From: Beijerinckiaceae bacterium
GTDB taxonomy: Bacteria; Pseudomonadota; Alphaproteobacteria; Rhizobiales; Beijerinckiaceae
Assembly (NCBI GenBank): GCA_019745195.1
Contig: JAIETL010000032.1
Location: 1 to 52,180, forward strand
Reading direction: 5' to 3'
DNA: 52,180 nucleotides
This document shows positions 24,106 to 32,855 of this stretch, in pieces. The notes under the pieces are model-generated. The model worked only from the letters and a program-made list of their open reading frames with translations, made no database searches and had not been told where the DNA came from. Each line of letters opens with the position of its first letter. The stretch's first letter is position 1. Both the position numbers and the translations under genes were made by a program.

Positions 24106-24414
24106 ATGACCCCGCTCCGCCTCGCCTTCCTCGCCGCCGCCCTGATCCTCGGAGCGGCCATCGTCTGGGCGGGCGCGACCGCCTCTTTCTCCGCGAGCTT
24201 CGCCAAGATCGTCAATGATCCCTGGGGTGTGGTGACGCTGATCGACCTCTATGCCGCCTTTCTCGTCTCGGGCTTCCTGATCTGGCGCTTCGAGGCATCG
24301 AAGCCTTTGGCGCTGGCGCTGATCGTCTTGACGCTTGGGCTCGGCAGTCTGGTGCCGCTGCTTTGGCTCGCTTTCCGCGCCGGCCCCGCCCTCGTCACGG
24401 CGCGGACACGTTAG
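24106..24414 (+). CDS. Small membrane protein, DUF1475-like
   Basis: A 102-residue integral membrane protein with three hydrophobic helices (about 5-27, 42-62 and 67-92). The stretch DPWGVVTLIDLYAAFLVSGF resembles the DUF1475 family, of unknown function. The ATG at 24106 is preceded by GGAG at a proper distance; an ATG at 24076 falls within the repeat arm and is not credible as a start. No functional partner is evident; the hydrolase gene 74 bases downstream may share its transcript. Confidence 0.72.
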   Translation: MTPLRLAFLAAALILGAAIVWAGATASFSASFAKIVNDPWGVVTLIDLYAAFLVSGFLIWRFEASKPLALALIVLTLGLGSLVPLLWLAFRAGPALVTARTR

Positions 24415-24488
24415 GCGGGCAAAAGACCGCCCGTCATCGGCTCGTGGCCACCAAGTCTCGTTCCGCCTGAACCCCCGAGGAGAGCGCC

Positions 24489-25313
24489 ATGTCCTTCATC
24501 GAAACCCGCGACGGCATTGAACTGTTCTTCCGCGATCTGGGCGAGGGCAGCCCGGTCGTTCTGATCCATGGCTGGCCGCTCAATGGCGATATGTGGGAGT
24601 ATCAGGTTCCGGCGCTGATCGCGGCCGGCTACCGGGTCATCACCTATGATCGTCGCGGTTTCGGCCAGTCCGACCAGCCTTTGGACGGCTACGACTACGA
24701 CACCTTCGCCGACGATCTGTCGGACCTGCTTGAGGAACTCGATCTCGAGGACGTCGCGCTGGTCGGCTTCTCGATGGGCGGCGGCGAGGTCGCCCGTTAT
24801 CTCGGTCGTTACGGCTCCGAGCGCGTCGCCAAGGCGGTGCTTCTCGGCGCGGTTCCGCCCTTCCTGCTGCAGACGCCGGAGCATCCGGCCGGCGCACCGA
24901 TGGCGGTTTTCGATGGCATGATCGCCGGCATCAAGGCCGACCGCCCGCAGTTCTTCGCGGAGTTCGGCAAGAATTTCTATGGCATCCCGGCCAATCCGGT
25001 GTCGCAGGGCATCCAGGACTGGACCCTGATCCATGCGCTCAAGGCCTCGCCGAAGGGCACCGTCGATTGCGTGACTGCCTTCGGGACGACGGATTTCCGC
25101 GAGGATTTGCCGAAGATCGACGTGCCGACGCTGATCCTGCATGGCGACGCCGACGCGATCGTGCCGGTCGAGATCAGCGCGCGCGAGGCGGTGAAGCTGA
25201 TTCCGGGCGCGACGCTGCAGGAACTCGCGGGCGCACCGCATGGCTTGTTCTTCACCCATAAGGACGCGGTCAATGCCGCGCTGCTGGCCTTTCTCGCCGA
25301 GGAGACGGAGTGA
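24489..25313 (+). CDS. Alpha/beta hydrolase of the non-heme chloroperoxidase/arylesterase group
   Basis: A 274-residue cytosolic enzyme with the complete triad: Ser in GFSMGGGEVARY (about residue 97), Asp in LHGDADAIVP and His in GAPHGLFFTH. The oxyanion motif HGWPLNGDMW, the YDRRGFGQSDQ strand and the length match bacterial perhydrolase/arylesterase enzymes that hydrolyse small esters and, with peroxide, form peracids. The true substrate is not known. A strong GAGGAGAG precedes the ATG. No regulator is adjacent, so its role may be general detoxification or ester use. Confidence 0.9.
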   Translation: MSFIETRDGIELFFRDLGEGSPVVLIHGWPLNGDMWEYQVPALIAAGYRVITYDRRGFGQSDQPLDGYDYDTFADDLSDLLEELDLEDVALVGFSMGGGEVARYLGRYGSERVAKAVLLGAVPPFLLQTPEHPAGAPMAVFDGMIAGIKADRPQFFAEFGKNFYGIPANPVSQGIQDWTLIHALKASPKGTVDCVTAFGTTDFREDLPKIDVPTLILHGDADAIVPVEISAREAVKLIPGATLQELAGAPHGLFFTHKDAVNAALLAFLAEETE

Positions 25314-25496
25314 GGACGGCTGGCGCCTCGGCAGGGTGCGCGTCAGTCTTTTGCTGCATTGCAATAGGCCTCGTTTGGGAGCAGATGGCGTCCATTATCC
25401 CCAGCGTTCATGCGCTGGCGGGGCACAGGCTTGCGCGCCGCTTGAGATCGCGGCCGCGTCTGGGGCAAGATGAGCGGACGGACGAGGACGAGCGCG

Positions 25497-26177
25497 ATGA
25501 GTCGGCAGCCTGTGACGCGGATCGTGATCGCGGACGACCACCCCCTGTTCCGGGGCGCGCTCAGGCAGGCCGTTTCCGGCGCTCTCGCCGGAGCGGAGGT
25601 CAGCGAAGTCGGCTCGCTCGAGGCGCTGACCGAGGCGCTGGGCTCGGGCGCGGACGCCGATCTCGTACTGCTCGACCTGACCATGCCCGGCGTGCAGGGC
25701 TTTTCCGGCCTGCTCTTCCTCCGCGCCGACCACCCCGAAGTGCCCGTCATCGTCGTCTCGGCCAATGACGACCCCGCCGTGATCCGGCGCTGCATCGAGT
25801 TCGGGGCGCTCGGCTTCCTGCCGAAGACCGCCGATGTCGCCCAGATGGGCGAGGCGATCCGCGCCGTGCTCGACGGCGGCGTCTGGACGCCACCGGGCAT
25901 CGACCTGTCGAGCCCCGTCGATGCCGAGGTCGCCGACATGGTGCGCAGGCTCTCGACGCTGACGCCCCAGCAGGTGCGCGTGCTGATGATGCTGTCCGAG
26001 GGGCTTTTGAACAAGCAGATCGCTTATGAGCTTGGCGTCTCCGAGGCGACGGTGAAGGCCCATGTCTCGGCGATCCTGACCAAGCTCAATGTCGACAGCC
26101 GCACCCAGGCCGTGATCGCCGCCGCCAAGATCGCCGGGACCGCCTGGTCCGGCGTCGGCGCGTCCGCGACGGTGTGA
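25497..26177 (+). CDS. LuxR/NarL-type response regulator without an adjacent kinase
   Basis: A 226-residue two-domain regulator. The receiver domain (about 5-120) has acidic residues in IVIADDHP, phosphorylation site D60 in LVLLDLTMPG and Lys in LPKTADVA. The C-terminal NarL-type helix-turn-helix (about 155-218) reads LTPQQVRVLMMLSEGLLNKQ then EATVKAHVSAILTKL. An ATG at 25470 would add nine residues; the one used fits the receiver start better. No histidine kinase lies beside it; the nearest is at 29-30.4 kb on the other strand. A palindromic repeat follows. Confidence 0.92.
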   Translation: MSRQPVTRIVIADDHPLFRGALRQAVSGALAGAEVSEVGSLEALTEALGSGADADLVLLDLTMPGVQGFSGLLFLRADHPEVPVIVVSANDDPAVIRRCIEFGALGFLPKTADVAQMGEAIRAVLDGGVWTPPGIDLSSPVDAEVADMVRRLSTLTPQQVRVLMMLSEGLLNKQIAYELGVSEATVKAHVSAILTKLNVDSRTQAVIAAAKIAGTAWSGVGASATV

Positions 26178-26238
26178 CGCTTCGTTCAGGGTCCATTCAA
26201 CGCAGACGGTTGATTGATTTCATTGCTGACAATAAGGC

Positions 26239-26340
26239 CGTCATCCCGGACAAGCGGCAAAGCCGCGCCGATCCGGGATCCATTCCCGAACGGTTCCGGA
26301 ATGGGTCCCGGGTCTTCGCTGCGCGACGCCGGGGACGACG
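26239..26340. repeat. Palindromic intergenic repeat of the GTCATCCCGG type
   Basis: Two imperfect inverted arms, opening CGTCATCCCGGACAAGCGG and closing with GGACGACG, meet at ATTCCCGAACGGTTCCGGAAT near the middle. It is a third repeat family in this window, distinct from those at 1.7 and 24.0 kb. It sits between a response-regulator gene and a small membrane protein gene. Confidence 0.8.
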
Positions 26341-26393
26341 GCTTGCTTGTTTTGCCGATGGATTGAGACCGAGCCAGAGACGGGATCGCGGAC

Positions 26394-26663
26394 ATGGCCA
26401 ATGGCAACATCGAACGCTTTCTCGGCGGCTCGCCGCTCGGCGTGCTCGTCCGGCTGCTGTTCATCTCGCTGCTGGTCGGCGCGGCGATGGCGTTTCTCGG
26501 CCTCTCGCCGCAGGCGCTCTATCAGGCGGCGGCCCGCTTCGTGCGGTCGCTCGGCGATCTCGGCTTCGGGGCCGTGCGCGAGGTCGGGCAATGGATCGTC
26601 GCCGGCGCGCTGCTGGTGATCCCGCTCTGGCTGTTGTCGCGGCTGTTCGCCTCGCGGCGCTGA
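26394..26663 (+). CDS. Small membrane protein, DUF6460 family
   Basis: An 89-residue protein with two hydrophobic helices (about 17-38 and 65-83). The sequence NIERFLGGSPLGVLVRLLFI at the start and ALLVIPLWLLSRLF at the end are typical of the DUF6460 family, common in Hyphomicrobiales. Function is not known. It converges on pyrD with a three-base gap and follows a palindromic repeat. The ATG at 26394 is the only reasonable start. Confidence 0.82.
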   Translation: MANGNIERFLGGSPLGVLVRLLFISLLVGAAMAFLGLSPQALYQAAARFVRSLGDLGFGAVREVGQWIVAGALLVIPLWLLSRLFASRR

Positions 26664-26666
26664 TTC

Positions 26667-27755
26667 TCAGGCCTTGCCAGCCGCGAAGTCGTTTGCGTCC
26701 CGCCCGGTGAGGGCCGACAGGCGGGTCAGGCCGGCGCGTCTCGCCTCCTCGGCGAGCCCGGCCTTGATGGTCTTCACCAGCCCCGGTCCCTCGAACACCA
26801 TGGCGGTGTAGAACTGCACGAGATCGGCGCCGGCCCTGATCCGGTCGGACGCGGCGGCCGCCGAATCGATGCCGCCGACGCCGATCAGCGGGAACTGCCG
26901 CTCCACCCGTAAAAAAGTCTGCGCCAGCATGCGGGTCGCGGCCGCCCGCAACGGCCGGCCCGACAGTCCGCCGGTTTCCGCCTTCGCCACGCCGCGCAGG
27001 CTTGCGGGCCGCGCCAAGGTGGTGTTGGCGACGACCATGCCGTCGATGCCGCGCCGGCGGGCCACCGCGACGATGCCGTCGAGCTCCGGCAAGGTCAGGT
27101 CGGGCGCGATCTTGAGCAGCATGGCGGTGCGCCGGCCGGCCACTTGCGCGGCCTCGTCGCGGGCCTCCAGCGCACGCGTGATCAGGTCGTCGAGCGCAGC
27201 CTCCCCCTGCAGGTCGCGCAGGCCCGGTGTGTTCGGCGAGGAGACGTTGATCGTCAGGAAATCGGCGACGGGAGCGAGCCGTCGCGTCAGCACGGCATAG
27301 TCGGCGGAGCGATCGGCGGAGTCCTTGTTCGCGCCGAGATTGACGCCGACGATCCCGCCGCGCGCCCGTCGTTTGGCCAGCCGCCCGGCGACGATCTCCA
27401 TGCCCTCGCTGTTGAGGCCGTAGCGGTTGATCACCGCGCCGTCTTCAGGAAGCCGAAACACGCGCGGGCGCGGATTGCCCGGCTGTGGCAGCGGCGTCAC
27501 GCCGCCAACCTCGACGAAGCCGAAGCCGAGCCCCAGCGCGCCGTCGATGGCCTCGGCATGCTTGTCGAAGCCGGCCGCGAGCCCGACCGGATTGGGGAAA
27601 CTCAGGCCGAAGGCCTGCGTCGCCAGCACCGGATCGTCGGCTGCCGGCCTGAGCGGCGGGGCGGCGGCGAGCGCCGCCACCGTCAGGCGATGCGCGGTCT
27701 CGGCGTCGAGCTTGTGGACTAGCGGGCGGACAAGTTTGAAAAGCTCGCCGATCAC
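26667..27755 (-). CDS. pyrD: Dihydroorotate dehydrogenase (quinone), class 2
   Basis: A 362-residue membrane-associated flavoenzyme that oxidises dihydroorotate to orotate in pyrimidine synthesis with quinone as acceptor. The N-terminal helical extension (residues 1-35) that docks to the membrane is present, followed by [49 protein letters not shown] with the catalytic Ser of class 2, and [20 protein letters not shown]. Translation starts at a GTG (27753-27755) that overlaps the DUF952 stop (GTGA), with GGAGG in position. It is the second gene of a two-gene unit. Confidence 0.96.
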   Translation of the reverse strand: MIGELFKLVRPLVHKLDAETAHRLTVAALAAAPPLRPAADDPVLATQAFGLSFPNPVGLAAGFDKHAEAIDGALGLGFGFVEVGGVTPLPQPGNPRPRVFRLPEDGAVINRYGLNSEGMEIVAGRLAKRRARGGIVGVNLGANKDSADRSADYAVLTRRLAPVADFLTINVSSPNTPGLRDLQGEAALDDLITRALEARDEAAQVAGRRTAMLLKIAPDLTLPELDGIVAVARRRGIDGMVVANTTLARPASLRGVAKAETGGLSGRPLRAAATRMLAQTFLRVERQFPLIGVGGIDSAAAASDRIRAGADLVQFYTAMVFEGPGLVKTIKAGLAEEARRAGLTRLSALTGRDANDFAAGKA

Positions 27756-28132
27756 GCGACATCCTCCGGGATCAGGTGCCGGCCATCGCCGCCTTGCGCC
27801 AGCGGCGCGATCCAGCGCGCCGCCTTCGAATCGAGCGGGCCGTAGAGATGCGGAAACAGCGCCCCGCCGCGCGAGGGCTCGTAGCGCAGCGCCTCGCCGA
27901 GGCGGGCATCGTCGAAGGCGATCAGCAGGAGGTCGTGCTGGCCGGCGAAGTGCTTTGCCGCCGTCTCGCGGACCTGCCCGGCCGTCGAGAAATGGATGAA
28001 GCCGTCGGCGAGATCGACGCCTGAGCCCTTGAACACGCCTGCTTGCTCGGCCTCGCGCCAGAGCGCTTCGGGACAAATCTTGTAGATGAGTGGCACCGGC
28101 TGGTCTCGGACTGTCGGATGATGCGGCGACAT
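27752..28132 (-). CDS. DUF952 family protein
   Basis: A 126-residue cytosolic protein of the DUF952 family, which has an ADP-ribosyltransferase-like fold. The signature is visible: [41 protein letters not shown] and FPHLYGPLD. The ATG at 28132 is chosen because the family begins a few residues later; a longer frame upstream is not credible. It is translationally coupled to pyrD through GTGA. Its biochemical role is not established. The start lies divergent from the S24-type regulator. Confidence 0.88.
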   Translation of the reverse strand: MSPHHPTVRDQPVPLIYKICPEALWREAEQAGVFKGSGVDLADGFIHFSTAGQVRETAAKHFAGQHDLLLIAFDDARLGEALRYEPSRGGALFPHLYGPLDSKAARWIAPLAQGGDGRHLIPEDVA

Positions 28133-28203
28133 AGCGGCAGCAGCCGGCTCAGGGCAAACCTTATCGAGACACCCCCCCAACAAACTGATTGAAGTCTCAT
28201 ACG

Positions 28204-28221
28204 ATAGGGGATATTTCCTAT
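28204..28221. promoter_or_regulatory. Candidate operator of the S24-type regulator
   Basis: ATAGGGGATATTTCCTAT is an 18-base inverted repeat with 14 of 18 positions symmetric. It lies 46 bases before the GTG of the S24-type regulator, downstream of a TTGAAG hexamer at 28189, so bound protein would cover the expected -10 region. A further half-like CTATCCCC follows at 28224. This suits negative autoregulation and possibly control of the divergent DUF952-pyrD unit. Confidence 0.5.
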
Positions 28222-28266
28222 GTCTATCCCCGCCTTTCCGGCAACATCAGGAATGAGGCCTCCGCG

Positions 28267-28896
28267 GTGCTGTCCCATGACCAGATCTGGAGCGCCATCG
28301 ACGCGCTCGCCCAGCGCTATGGCTTCACCGCTTCGGGGCTCGCCCGCAAAGCCGGGCTCGACGCCACCACCTTCAACCGCTCCAAGCGCGTGGGTTCCGA
28401 CGGACGCGAGCGCTGGCCCTCGACCGAATCGATCGCCAAGATACTGCAGGCGACGGGTGCGTCGCTGGACGAGTTCATGGCGGTGGTGATGCGGCGCGGC
28501 CCCGCGCCGTCCCGCACCATCCCGCTGATCGGATTCGCTCAGGCCGGCTCCGGCGGCTTCTTCGACGATGGCGGCTTTCCGGTCGGCGCCGGCTGGGAGG
28601 AGGTCGCCTTTCCCGGCGTCGCCGACGAGAAGGCCTATGCGCTGGAGATCGCCGGCGATTCGATGCTGCCGCTCTATCGCGACGGAGACACCATCATCGT
28701 CTCGCCGACAGCCACAGTGCGGCGCGGCGACCGGGTCGTGGTCAAGACAATCGAGGGCGAGGTGCTGGCCAAGCAGCTCAGGCGTCAGACGGCCAGGACA
28801 GTCGAACTCTCCTCGCTCAATCCCGAGCATGCCGAGCGGGTGCTGAATCTGAGCGAGATTGCCTTCATGGCGCGGGTGATCTGGGCGAGCCAATAG
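28267..28896 (+). CDS. LexA/CI-like S24 family repressor
   Basis: A 209-residue regulator with an N-terminal helix-turn-helix (about 1-70, IDALAQRYGFTASGLARKAG and TTFNRSKR) and a C-terminal S24 peptidase-like domain. The Ser-Lys dyad is present: Ser in IAGDSMLPLYRDGD and Lys in VVKTIEGEVLAKQL. An Ala-Gly in IGFAQAGSGGFF could be the self-cleavage site. The start is placed at the GTG at 28267, after the palindromic operator. No phage genes surround it, so it is a chromosomal sensor-type repressor. The signal and targets are unknown. Confidence 0.88.
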   Translation: MLSHDQIWSAIDALAQRYGFTASGLARKAGLDATTFNRSKRVGSDGRERWPSTESIAKILQATGASLDEFMAVVMRRGPAPSRTIPLIGFAQAGSGGFFDDGGFPVGAGWEEVAFPGVADEKAYALEIAGDSMLPLYRDGDTIIVSPTATVRRGDRVVVKTIEGEVLAKQLRRQTARTVELSSLNPEHAERVLNLSEIAFMARVIWASQ

Positions 28897-28905
28897 GGCT
28901 CTCCC

Positions 28906-28982
28906 GTCTTTGCGAGCATAGCGAAGCAATCCAGCGTTTCGCTCTACGCCCTCCTGGATTGCTTCGCTTCGCTCGCAAAGAC
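28906..28982. repeat. Palindromic intergenic repeat, copy 2 of the GCGAAGCAATCCAG family
   Basis: Arms of 29 bases (28906-28934 and 28954-28982) form a long stem around a 19-base loop. The sequence agrees with the element at 24004-24081 over nearly the whole arms. It sits between the convergent S24 regulator and histidine kinase genes, where it may serve as a two-way terminator. Confidence 0.86.
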
Positions 28983-28990
28983 GAACAACC

Positions 28991-30448
28991 TCAATTCCCG
29001 TTCTGCCTTGCCGCCGGCAGCGTCACCTTGAACACGGCCCCCATCGGCGATGGCTCCAGCGCGATCATGCCGCCATGCAGCCGCACCAGCTCGGCCGCGA
29101 TCGCCAGCCCCAGCCCCGTGCCGCCGGGGCTGACCGAGCCGCGAAACGCCTGGAACAGGTTTTCGCGCGCGCGCGGCGGCACGCCGGGGCCGTTATCGGC
29201 GACACGCAGCGCAATCTCGCGTTCGCCGCGCTGCGCCTTGACCACGAGCATCGGCTGGCCGCCGCCATCGGCGCCGGCCTGCGTCAGCGCCTGCACCGAA
29301 TTGCGCATCAGGTTGAGCAGCACGCGCGCCATCTGGTCGGGGTCGCAGGGGGCGATCAGATCGGCCGGCACCTCGTTGGAGAAACCGACGACCTTGCTTT
29401 CCGGCAGACCGAGCAATTCCGCCTGATCGGCGACGAGTTGGCGCAAGCTCACGTCGCGCAGCACCGGCGTCGCCTCCGCCGCGCGGCCATAGGCCAAAGT
29501 CGCCTGGCAGAAATCGATGGCGCGGCCGAGAGTCGCGATCAGCCGGGGCGCGAAGCGCTTGATCTTGGCGTCGCGGGTGTCGACCAGCCGGTCCGACATA
29601 AGCTGCGCGGCCGCCAGCATGTTGCGCAGGTCGTGGTTGATCTTGCTGACGGCCAGTCCCAGCTCGGCGAGGTGCTTCTTGGTGCGCAGTTCGTCGGCCA
29701 GCGTCATCTGCATGCGCGCCAGCGCCCGCTCGGCCTCGCCGATCTCGTCGGCGCGCTGTGAAGGCTCGATGATCTTGCGCGGGTTTTCCGGCTCGATCTC
29801 GAACTCCATCACATTCGCGGCGAGCCGGCGGATCGGCCCGACAATCATCCAGTTCAGCGCCAGATAGACAGCGACCGCCGTCAGCCCCGAAATCAGCAGC
29901 GAGAGCAGCAGAATATTGACCGAAAAACTCAGCATCGCCCGCCGCAGCGGCGCCTCGTCGATCACGAGTTCGACGAAATCGGCTTCGCCCATCGCCTGGC
30001 CGATGACGCGGATCGGCTTGTCATGGGGCGGGGTAGCCAGCACCTCGACCGCTTCGCGGATCGCGCTGGCCCAGCCCATCTCGCGCATGTCGACCGTGCG
30101 CGCAACCTCGAGCGGCATCGAATCGAGGCTGAGCAGGCGGCGCGCGCCGCCGACGCGGGCCGCGATCGCGCGCGCGCCGACGCCGCCGAGCAGCCGCGCC
30201 TCGCTGCCTTCCGGCAAACCCTCCTGCGGCGCGCCCTCCAGCACCAGCACAGCGACCTGCGCCGCCGCCAGCCGGTCGTTCAGCCAGTTGCGCCGGAAGT
30301 TCGCGACCGAGGGCAGGTAGATCAGCACTTCCGCCACCATCACGAACAGCACGGTCAGCACGAGCAGCTTGGCCGACAGGCCAAGCCGGGTCGGTCCGCG
30401 CGGCACGCTGACGGAGAGGGGCTTCTGTAGGGGCGGTGAGTTCGGCAT
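28991..30448 (-). CDS. Membrane-bound sensor histidine kinase
   Basis: A 485-residue sensor. The first membrane helix is at about 26-48 (LSAKLLVLTVLFVMVAEVLI), a periplasmic domain spans about 50-170, and the second helix is at about 173-197. A HAMP follows (WMIVGPIRRLAANVMEFEIE), then the phospho-acceptor helix with the His of VSKINHDLRNMLAAAQL and the ATPase domain: N-box NLMRNSVQAL, G1 DNGPGVPP, G2 GTGLGLAIA. The reaction is ATP-dependent autophosphorylation and transfer to a response regulator, but none is adjacent. It follows the flavin reductase by 12 bases, so it is the third gene of a membrane/redox operon and may sense redox or envelope change. Confidence 0.94.
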   Translation of the reverse strand: MPNSPPLQKPLSVSVPRGPTRLGLSAKLLVLTVLFVMVAEVLIYLPSVANFRRNWLNDRLAAAQVAVLVLEGAPQEGLPEGSEARLLGGVGARAIAARVGGARRLLSLDSMPLEVARTVDMREMGWASAIREAVEVLATPPHDKPIRVIGQAMGEADFVELVIDEAPLRRAMLSFSVNILLLSLLISGLTAVAVYLALNWMIVGPIRRLAANVMEFEIEPENPRKIIEPSQRADEIGEAERALARMQMTLADELRTKKHLAELGLAVSKINHDLRNMLAAAQLMSDRLVDTRDAKIKRFAPRLIATLGRAIDFCQATLAYGRAAEATPVLRDVSLRQLVADQAELLGLPESKVVGFSNEVPADLIAPCDPDQMARVLLNLMRNSVQALTQAGADGGGQPMLVVKAQRGEREIALRVADNGPGVPPRARENLFQAFRGSVSPGGTGLGLAIAAELVRLHGGMIALEPSPMGAVFKVTLPAARQNGN

Positions 30449-30460
30449 CGGGCGTGAAGT

Positions 30461-31927
30461 CTATCCGAAACGGCGCAGAAAGCCGATCAGCTTGCGGATG
30501 CCCGGTTTCGCGGCGAGCGGCGCGTAGAACGAGACCGCCGCGCGCTTCGAGACCTCCGAAAAGGTCGGATACGGAAAGACCAGCCCGGCCATGTCCTTGA
30601 CGCCGAAACCCTTCTGCACCGCCATGCACCAGGGCACGATCATGTCGCCGGCCTGAGCGCCGACGATGGTGACGCCGAGAATGCGGCCCTTCTTCGTCGT
30701 AACGACCTTGACGAAGCCTTCCGTCTCGCGCTCGGCCTGGGCGCGGTCGTTCTCGGCATAGGGCCAGCGCAGCACGCGGATCTCACCGGCGGCCTTGCGC
30801 GCTTCGTCTTCCGACAGCCCGACGCTGGCGAGTTCGGGATGGCAATAGGTCACGCGCGGGATCGCGTTGGTCGAGACCTTGACCGGCAGCCGGAACAGCG
30901 CGCTGCGGAGAACAAGGCCGGCATGGTAGTTCGCGACATGGGTGAACTGCAGCGCGCCGGCCTGCCCGCTGGCGCAGTCGCCGATGGCGTAGATGCGCCG
31001 GTTGGCCGTCCGCAGGCCCTTGTCGACGATCACGCCCCTGGCGTCGCTGGAGACGCCGGCGAGATCGAGATCGAGCGCTTCGATGTTCGGTTTGCGACCG
31101 GCGGCGACCAGGAGATGCGTGCCGTCGAGAGCGTCCTCGGCGCCCTCAGCGCTGCCGGCGAGCACGAGCCTGACGCCGCCTTTGATCGTCTCGGCGCGCA
31201 GCACCGTGGCCTTTTCCTTCAGCGTCACGCCCTCGCGCAGCAGCCTGCGTCGCACGATCGCAGCGGCTTCGGGATCATCGCGCGAGAGCAGTGTCTGCGC
31301 CTCGACGATGGTAACCGCGCTGCCGAGCCGCGCCATCGCCTGCGCCAGTTCGACGCCGATCGGCCCGCCGCCCAGCACCAGCAGCCGCGCGGGCAGTTTC
31401 GTCAGTTCGAACACGCTCTCATTGGTCAGGTAGGGCACGTCCGAAAGCCCTGGAATTGGCGGAGCGGAAGGTCGCGAGCCGGTGGCGATGACGAAGCGGC
31501 GCGCCTTGATCACCTGCTCGCCGACGACCACCGTGCTGCGGCTCGCAAAGCGCGCCTCGCCATTGATCACGGTCACGCCGAGAGCCCCGAATCGCTCGAC
31601 CGAATCATTGGGCGCGATCGCGCCGATGACCCGCTGCACATGGTCATGGACCTGCGCGTAACTGACCTGCGGCTCGCCGGCGCCGACGCCGAACCGCCCG
31701 GCCTCGCGGATGGCCTGAGCCCGTGCGCCGGCCGCGATCAGCGCCTTGGAGGGAACGCAGCCGACATTCAGGCAGTCGCCGCCCATCCTGTCGCGCTCGA
31801 CCAGAACGACGGAGACGCCGAACATCGCGGCTGCCGCCGCGACGGACAGCCCGCCCGAGCCCGCCCCGATGACGCAGATGTCGGGCGTCAAGGTCTGTGG
31901 CGTCGTCGTCGCCTTGGTCTCGCTCAC
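30461..31927 (-). CDS. FAD-dependent pyridine nucleotide-disulfide oxidoreductase, mercuric reductase-like
   Basis: A 488-residue flavoenzyme. The FAD-binding motif is VIGAGSGGLSVAAAAA (about residues 19-34), the redox-active disulfide GGDCLNVGCVPSKALI (about 49-64), the NAD(P) site VLGGGPIGVELAQAMARLGS, a second FAD motif YAIGDCASG and the C-terminal dimerisation domain (GVTIVGAQAGDMIVPWCMAV). The C-terminal HxxxxE of lipoamide dehydrogenases is not seen, and mercury-binding Cys pairs at the end are missing, so neither named activity is proven. It starts with GTG overlapping the TVP38 gene (GTGA). This pairing with TVP38 proteins recurs across bacteria. Confidence 0.92.
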   Translation of the reverse strand: MSETKATTTPQTLTPDICVIGAGSGGLSVAAAAAMFGVSVVLVERDRMGGDCLNVGCVPSKALIAAGARAQAIREAGRFGVGAGEPQVSYAQVHDHVQRVIGAIAPNDSVERFGALGVTVINGEARFASRSTVVVGEQVIKARRFVIATGSRPSAPPIPGLSDVPYLTNESVFELTKLPARLLVLGGGPIGVELAQAMARLGSAVTIVEAQTLLSRDDPEAAAIVRRRLLREGVTLKEKATVLRAETIKGGVRLVLAGSAEGAEDALDGTHLLVAAGRKPNIEALDLDLAGVSSDARGVIVDKGLRTANRRIYAIGDCASGQAGALQFTHVANYHAGLVLRSALFRLPVKVSTNAIPRVTYCHPELASVGLSEDEARKAAGEIRVLRWPYAENDRAQAERETEGFVKVVTTKKGRILGVTIVGAQAGDMIVPWCMAVQKGFGVKDMAGLVFPYPTFSEVSKRAAVSFYAPLAAKPGIRKLIGFLRRFG

Positions 31928-32745
31928 GCCGCCTCTCCCCGGTCGCCCGTCTTCGTCTTGCTGATGCGTCGCCAGATCACGGGAATCAAGGCCACGCAGC
32001 CCAGAAGTGCGAAAGCGATCAGAAGTTCCGGCGTCAGGATCGCCTTGAGGTCGAGCCCGCCGGTGCAGTCGCTGCGTCCGGCGGCCTGGCAGGCGGCGCG
32101 GGCGCTCTGCTGCGCCGCGATCACCGAATCGAGGCCTGCGCCCGCCACCGCGAAGGCGAGCGTGCCGGGGATGATGCCGACCAGCGTCGTCCAGGCGAAG
32201 ACGGGCAGGCTGACGCCGCCGAGCGCCGCCGCGAGGTTGACCAGCCAGAACGGAAAGGCCGGCACCAGCCGCAGGAACAGGAGATAGGAGGCGGCGTCGG
32301 ATTTGAAGCCGTCGAGGATGCGTGCCAGCGCCGGGCCCGCCTTGCGCTGCAGCGCCTCGCCGAAGGCCGAGCGCGCCACCATGAACACGATGACCGCGCC
32401 GATCGTCGCCGAGAGCACGATGACCGCGCCGCCGAGCACGCCGCCGAACAGGAAGCCGCCGAGCAGCGTCAGCAGCGCCGCGCCCGGAAAGGACAAAGCG
32501 ACGGTGAGGATATAGACGCCGGCAAAGCCCAGCAGCGCGACCGGCCGGTTGGCGGCGACGGCTTGCTGGAGCTGCTCGCGGTGTTGCAGCACGGCGTCGA
32601 AGCTCAGATAGCGGTGCAGTCCGGCCGCATAGGCTCCGGCCATGGCCAGCGCCAGCAGCGCGACCGGCAGGTATCGGCGCCAGGCTGGCCTGTCGTCACT
32701 ATGCTCCGGCACCGCCGCGCCCGTCGACATTCCAGGCTCGGTCAT
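31924..32745 (-). CDS. TVP38/TMEM64 family membrane protein
   Basis: A 273-residue integral membrane protein with the VTT (DedA-like) domain. Hydrophobic helices appear at about 25-44, 75-98, 100-130, 150-175, 185-215 and 240-260. The family segment FPGAALLTLLGGFLFGGVLG followed by RLVPAFPFWLVNLAAALGG is clear. The family acts in membrane lipid or solute handling, and its precise job in bacteria is not settled. The ATG at 32745 is preferred over a GTG at 32757. It is translationally coupled to the flavin reductase gene and shares an operon with the kinase. Confidence 0.93.
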   Translation of the reverse strand: MTEPGMSTGAAVPEHSDDRPAWRRYLPVALLALAMAGAYAAGLHRYLSFDAVLQHREQLQQAVAANRPVALLGFAGVYILTVALSFPGAALLTLLGGFLFGGVLGGAVIVLSATIGAVIVFMVARSAFGEALQRKAGPALARILDGFKSDAASYLLFLRLVPAFPFWLVNLAAALGGVSLPVFAWTTLVGIIPGTLAFAVAGAGLDSVIAAQQSARAACQAAGRSDCTGGLDLKAILTPELLIAFALLGCVALIPVIWRRISKTKTGDRGEAA

Positions 32746-32855
32746 GCGCCCATCCACCTTCAGGCCGATCGTTCGGATGGTCAGTTAAGCGAAGCCTGCG
32801 GCAAACGCATCGCCCCGTCACCGCATAGTGAGACGGCGTGAGACGGCGGACTGTT

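Noticed and set aside
28204..28896. S24 repressor as evidence of a prophage
   Set aside because: No integrase, structural, lysis or replication genes lie around it; neighbours are ordinary chromosomal genes.
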